In this document: one piece after another, positions 59,000 through 64,000 of the stretch
Numbering within the stretch: position 1 is the first letter of the stretch
How the letters are laid out: every line of letters begins with the position of its first letter
Source: Macrosoma leucophasiata
Lineage: Eukaryota; Arthropoda; Insecta; Lepidoptera; Hedylidae
Length of the DNA stretch: 64,000 nucleotides
Assembly: GCA_036365455.1 (NCBI GenBank)
Contig: JAWQUS010000030.1
Span: 20,666,001-20,730,000, forward strand
Direction of reading: 5' to 3'
Made by a program: the position numbers and the translations under genes
The notes under the pieces: model-generated
Database searches by the model: none
What the model was told of the DNA's origin: nothing
What the model saw: the letters and a program-made list of their open reading frames with translations, nothing else

Positions 59000-60610
59000 G
59001 CGCCCTCATATACCATTTTCAGACTAACGTTATATAAATTGGTGAGAACATTCGTTTGACTTTGCATTTAAATCTACTCAAATTAAGAGTGATATTCCCG
59101 CGACACGCGTCCTTACTGTCACCTCATCCCGGAATGAAGATATTTACGAATTCAGTAATACGGCGTATGAAATATCCCTGGATAAACATCTAATTATACT
59201 GAGTCACGCGCGTCCTGGGGTTTAAATGGATCCCTGTAATTCGTTCATTTGGCGTTTTCTGTAAACATATCTGGTTATGCATCGCTGCCGGCTTCTGTTG
59301 CGTCTTTGTCGTCTTTTTATTTCTTATTGCTGTCTTCAAGTCATTTTAAATCGATTAGAGTTTTTATATAAAAGAGATTATTTAAAATAAAAACTACCAC
59401 ATCCATTATTTTAATGAGGAACTGAAGGTAGTCCCAAAAAATGTGTAGTGTATGTATACGAATATTATATTTGAGCTATGGTCACTTACGATTTGTCTTG
59501 TCTAAGAACCTACTTTATTTATTTATTCATTTATTTCGAGCCACTAGAGCCCATATCAAATACAATTAACACATAAACTATAAAAATACAATCATATACT
59601 AATATTATACATATTGTTCTCTTAAAACTAATCACCTTTCACACACAATGTTATCGAGGCGCACTTTAAGTATCTACTTTAAGATATATGAAATTATTAA
59701 AATGAGGACTCGATAACAGCCCTCAATTGTTTACAAAGAAAAAGTGTTAAAGGTATATTTATTTGAGCTGTGGTCACCTATGAAATATCTTTACTAAAAC
59801 CCTCTCGCGTATGGACGTTTGCCAGGGGATGGCGGCAAAGAGGGTAAAACTTACCCTGAGGTACTATAAATTACTCAATTTACCTACTACAAATGTTAGT
59901 GATATCAGGCTTGGTTTCAGGATTATTTTGCTCAAGATGTTCCATGTGACTATAGCTATGGAAGTCTACCACCAGGAAACGAGTGCATACGAATAGTCAT
60001 TTACTATATCACTTTAGTATTTACCTACTTCACCTGTTCCGTTATCTATATCACTCAAATTTTTGCTTTGCATTTCAATCAATCTGTCAAAGTTTGATAC
60101 GATGCGATGGTAGAATCCAAAAAAACATACGGGTCGAATTCCTCCTCCCTTATGAAGTCGGTTAAAAATAGCCACAATAACTTTGCAGCTATCCATTTTG
60201 GATGTTGGTGAGTCCAAGGTTGAAAGTTATAGCTTTTCACTTAAGAAAATATTATGTAATGTATGAAGCATGCGGTGTATAGCAGGGTTCTGTTTTAGGA
60301 CCTGCACTTTTGCTAATTTATAGCTTATTCGTTTTTTCATATATTTCATTTACATATTATATTGAGTTTCTAGAAAATAAATTTTACTTAGTAATTTTTA
60401 TAAAGATTTCTTGTTACAGCATTCCAGACGGTGGGCTGACGAGATACACGTACCTACTCTCATTCTACGTATGCAGACCACAGAACAGCAGTAAGGAGAA
60501 TGTGTTACTGTAAATACTGTGGTGTCATAACCTTACTACAAATAATTTAATATACCTACCAGCTATCTAGATTTCAATTTTAATCTTTCACAAATCACAT
60601 CAAAAGAATC
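59000..60610. other. No recognised feature
   Basis: AT-rich, apparently single-copy within the window; short ORFs without motifs. Confidence 0.4.
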
Positions 60611-60614
60611 CGTT

Positions 60615-60912
60615 TTATTGGTGGTAGAATTTCAGCGTTAGAGCTTGAGGTAGGCGGATTATTATGTAAATGTATTTATTCTAATGCACGTAATTATATT
60701 TATTCTATCTGCCTCCAATTGGTAGTTCCGCGCAATCATGTTGCTTTTAGATTAAAATGTATGGTCCCCCTAAAATCTCTCTACGCAGGGGTTAAAGATC
60801 TTGATCTCAGGAATGGTAAGGCAGTGGTTTTTATGTAGATGTCTGTAGGCTTCAATATTTGTGGTAGGTATCACCAATGTGTTACTCACTTGTTTATCCC
60901 TATCATAACGGA
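60615..60912 (+). repeat. Family A, strongly diverged
   Basis: tttattggtggtagaatttc to cttgtttatccctatcataa. Confidence 0.55.
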
Positions 60913-61029
60913 AAGAAAATGAATAATATGAAAATGAATAGCCAATAATTTCGTTCCCAAACAAAACATTACCTTAACGCGATCACCGGAGCGTAGTAGC
61001 AAAAACAAAGATATAAATATTATCAATCG

Positions 61030-61215
61030 CCACTTTATTACTTATATCCCGATATCGTAGGGAGACAACAATTGCCCCATAAATAATCGGGACACGCTCC
61101 GTCGTCATTACTGCGCGCTCGTGAATCATCGGCCGTTTCCGCGCCCGGTCGGGAACCAACATGGCGGCGGCCGTGCTTTATCGCCTGCCCACACTATTGC
61201 ACTTCCCGAAAGAAC
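61030..61215. promoter_or_regulatory. CpG-rich block with a Pho/YY1-type site
   Basis: Contains aacatggcggc (61158-61168), the YY1/Pleiohomeotic consensus, plus several GCGC/CGCG runs (ctgcgcgctcgtgaatc, tttccgcgcccggtcggg). Free of repeats. Could be a promoter or Polycomb-type element for a gene outside the window. Confidence 0.35.
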
Positions 61216-61811
61216 CCATACACCCCATAAATTAATGATAAAAGCTCTCGCGCCAACTTGAACATTGACATTTGTAATATTTATACATTATTTCGCTGTC
61301 TTAGTTCACGTTATGAATTATACATTAATTTCCAAGAGAGTAGGCAATGTTTTCGGAAGATAAACCATTAAGATGCCGTAATAACGGACCGAGTTAAATT
61401 GAAACGGAGATGGGGTTGGTGTTTAACGATATCGAAATTTTGTCTTGAATTATTAATCATTTTGCTTAATTACTTTATTGGACGTTGATATATTTGTGTT
61501 TAATGTTTCAGAGTGGACGTCGAAACTTTAATTTTGTTCATTAAATAAGTTCATTTACCTTTTAATGAGATGCAGATGGGAACAGCAAAGTTCGTACTTT
61601 TTATTTGTTGAAAATTGTTATTGAATACTATATAATATATGTATAGTGTTGATCAGTAGTGTGGTAAGGTGAGTAAGATGAATGCCTGAAGACAATTCAA
61701 TATTTAAGTAGGATATTAAAGGTGAGAGTTTATACTTTATCAATAGCAAACACAAACTTTTTATCTTACTGAAGTAGGGTCAGATATACCTACCTATTTA
61801 ACCTCATCGTT

Positions 61812-61892
61812 GCGTATGGGTCTTCACGCCAGGTCCTTCACTGAGTAGGCAGAGAGAGTGGAGTGCCAAACATCCATATATCTCTCGTGCAA
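61812..61892 (-). repeat. LINE 3' end fragment
   Basis: The last ~80 bases of the RT-bearing LINE on the - strand (cttcacgccaggtcc...gtaggcagagag), diverged. No coding part is kept. Confidence 0.6.
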
Positions 61893-62538
61893 ACAGAGTG
61901 ATAAATGTAGAAGAGGCTATCGATATTGGAATCTGTAAAAATTTGCAGCTTCAATGCAAAGCGGAAAAGGCTTGACATACACTGAAATTACATTAGGCTA
62001 GCAAAAGTCATTAAGCTTTTTATCTTCATACACTGCAAAATATTTAGTCTCGCTAAGACTCGGGAACGAGGTATGTCCAGGGAAGTTTTGAAAGATATGA
62101 ATAAATCTTAAGGAAAATAGTAAAAACAACAATTATATTCCCATACAATTACTCCGGATCTATCGAACCTTTGACACATTATTTAATTCTGAGGCAATAC
62201 GAAGTTTGCCAGATCAGCTAGTTACAAACATAGACAGACAATATACATATAACATAATAAGTGATCACAAATCAGAACATTTTAATTACAAAATGGTATA
62301 ATGCTACTCCTGAGGCAAGTTGTAAATGAAGTATATCAACTACGGGCATTAATATTTCAACAGTAACGGGAGTATCATTAAATTTTTCGCGAAAACATTT
62401 AAACAATACTTTTTCTCGAATGAGATATCCCAGGGGTGCAATCTCAGCTAAATTAATGGATTAGGTACTCACTTAAAATAAAACAAAACCTTTTATAACG
62501 GAAATCAACATCTAGTTTTGTCTTTGTTTAGTCTTGCT

Positions 62539-62661
62539 TTAACCTCGACGAAGCTTTTGGCGTTGTTCTCCAGTGAGGCTCTGGAAAAAGAGGCTAACGA
62601 ACTCCTTGTCTTTAAAAAATGATGGTCTCTGTGATGCCAGTCTGTGAACCGAAGGTACAAC
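62539..62661 (-). CDS. Candidate terminal exon
   Basis: On the - strand a clear acceptor (ttttgtctttacag) is followed by 40 open codons ending in TAA: 'VVPSVHRLASQRPSFFKDKE' then 'FVSLFFQSLTGEQRQKLRRG'. The phase is chosen because it gives the most protein-like frame. The 'LFFQSL' run is faintly BESS-like, but this is speculation. Upstream exons would lie above 62.7 kb or beyond the window. Confidence 0.35.
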   Translation of the reverse strand, partial: VVPSVHRLASQRPSFFKDKEFVSLFFQSLTGEQRQKLRRG

Positions 62662-62794
62662 CTGTAAAGACAAAAATCACGAGATTATTCAAACAGAACG
62701 ATAATAATGGATTAGAGTTATGATAACATCCACATAGTGCAAAACAGTCATTTTTTGCGGGGGGAAATTTGTGTGACACTCAAACGCACAATAA

Positions 62795-62937
62795 CGCATA
62801 ATACCTTAGGCCTCAGGAGCGGAAACGCATCTGCATTTTGACCTTGGTCTTTGTGTGGGTGGTCTATGGGCTGCAGTCATCACTTAACATCAATGTGAAC
62901 TGCATGCTTGTTTGCAAACTTTTATTACAAAAACTCA
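62795..62937 (+). repeat. Family A, 5'-truncated
   Basis: cataataccttaggcctcag to cttttattacaaaaactc. Confidence 0.75.
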
Positions 62938-62975
62938 AAACTCATTTGATCCTCAGTTCAATGTTTCTGGAAGTT

Positions 62976-63100
62976 ATTTTATGTCATGAAGTGGCAAACA
63001 AGCATATCTACATGTAATACCACCCTCCACAACACCATACATTGGTACCAGGTGCCTACTCCTTCGACCTCCAACACTGAAGCTCTTCCATCAGTGAAAG
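62976..63100 (-). repeat. Family A, large internal deletion
   Basis: ttttatgtcatgaagtggca, then acaccatacattggtacc and gaagctcttccatcagtga. Confidence 0.65.
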
Positions 63101-63426
63101 TGCTATCTTAAGTAAAAACAATCAATATAAACAAGCCATTGAATTATAAAACTTATATGACCTTACAAAAAAGCAATGTTAGCTACCATTCACATAAATA
63201 CTGAGGTCACACAATTACTAGCACAGGTGCTGTTACTAACCGCACAACAGTCAACATCTGCATTCTCAATGCCAGACTAAATGTGTTTTAATTATTCGCG
63301 TAATTTACACACAATACGCGAAAATTATGCAAATGTGTCTAGATAGAGACATTCAATGTAAAAAAATCTGCAAAATATACTAATGACATCATTTTAGGTA
63401 TATCTACAGGGCTATAGCATTATCAA

Positions 63427-63702
63427 AAGCTAGCGGCCTGCCCCGGCTTCGCGTGGGTCAGAATCAGAATCAGAAACTCATTTATTCATTTAGGGTGATA
63501 GGCCTCTTATGACACGTCAAAAACAAACAAAATAAATTAAAGTGAATAGCAATTGATATACATGTCTAACAAGATAAAATCGGTGTAATGTTACCTACAC
63601 TCTCCTATTGATCTTAGCGTGATGTTATATATCGGACCAGTAGTTCCTGAGATAAGCGCGTTCAAGCAAACAAACAAACTCTTCAGCTTTATAATATTAC
63701 TA
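63427..63702 (+). repeat. CTAGC...ATATTA element with nested retroelement end
   Basis: agctagcggcctgccccggc, then an insert at 63458-63583, then tgatcttagcgtgatg, ccagtagttcctgaga and agctttataatatta. Confidence 0.65.
63458..63583 (-). repeat. Retroelement 3' end, nested
   Basis: Reverse copy beginning at its (TCAGAA) tail; inserted inside the element at 63427-63702. Confidence 0.7.
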
Positions 63703-63942
63703 GCTGTCTCGGCAAACTTCGTATTGCTTCACAATGAAATAATGTGTCAAAGATTTGATACATACGGACTTTTTGTATGGGAAAAAATGAAATTTCCTTT
63801 CAATTTATTCATATTTTCTTACCTTTTAAACCTTCCCTGGACTTCCAAAAATCATTCAAAATCAAAATTAGCCAAATCGGTGAAGCCGTTCTCGAGTTTT
63901 AGCGAGACTAACGAACAGCAATTGATTTTTACATATACAACA
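63703..63942 (+). repeat. CTAGCTG element, second copy
   Basis: ctagctgtctcggcaaactt to gcaattgatttttacatata. Starts directly where the preceding CTAGC element ends. Confidence 0.65.
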
Positions 63943-64000
63943 TCTAACGGGAATAATGCACACTCTCTAACACCTCCATTAGAAAATCGAGTTATAATCA

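Overview
The window looks like AT-rich nuclear DNA from an insect, most likely a moth or butterfly. Three things suggest this: short interspersed repeats of types I know to be widespread in Lepidoptera (the GTTCCGTA elements, the CTAGC...ATTA elements, the 'CCACTGCTGG' repeats); mariner, hAT and pogo DNA transposons; and one spliced MADF-BESS regulator of the insect Adf-1 type. There is no prokaryotic operon, no CRISPR array and no true tRNA or rRNA gene. Family assignments come from recognition by eye, not from a database search.

The only host gene I can reconstruct is a complete three-exon MADF-BESS protein on the + strand (53086-57216). Its introns hold tRNA-like SINEs, a MITE and other repeats. 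Weaker host candidates are a 51-codon ORF on the - strand (18874-19029) and a 47-codon ORF on the + strand (29334-29477), both with mitochondrial-presequence-like starts; a possible last exon on the - strand (62539-62661); and CpG-rich possible promoters near 24.4, 31.3 and 61.1 kb.

The rest is mostly repeats. 'Family A' is a ~290-bp element that starts CTGGTGGTAGAGCTCC and ends ATTACATAAAA. It has about 40 copies on both strands, some nested in each other or in inverted pairs. Other families, named here for convenience: family B (relative of A), family C (GTTCCGTA element with CAGACAGA tracts), family D (CTAGCTGTGCCCGC element with internal tandem units), family E (CCACTGCTGGACAAAAG), family F (GGCAACCC...CTGGGCACGAG with a TAA tract), three tRNA-derived SINE types, several LINE 3' ends and a CCCCCTTATTCATAAA MITE.

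Layout: 0-5 kb, a LINE split by a 1.1-kb insert carrying two inverted tRNA-like modules. 5-9 kb, mostly featureless. 9-20 kb, family A-rich, with a 93-bp perfect inverted repeat at 17 kb. 20-25 kb, family D and twin palindromes at 23.2 kb. 25-31 kb, sparse. 31-41 kb, dense family A and C, with a second twin palindrome at 34.4 kb and a LINE at 36 kb. 43.6-46 kb, a broken mariner and, nearby, a retro-insertion made of LINE tail plus mariner fragment. 47-50.7 kb, a stack of nested elements (LINE > family D > hAT > family A, plus pogo). 52.8-57.3 kb, the MADF-BESS gene. 58-64 kb, sparse repeats and a candidate exon.

The most unusual signals are structural. Two separate sites carry a pair of perfect palindromes that share the same short loop; at one of them another copy of the same repeat shows the ancestral state, so the extra DNA is an insertion.
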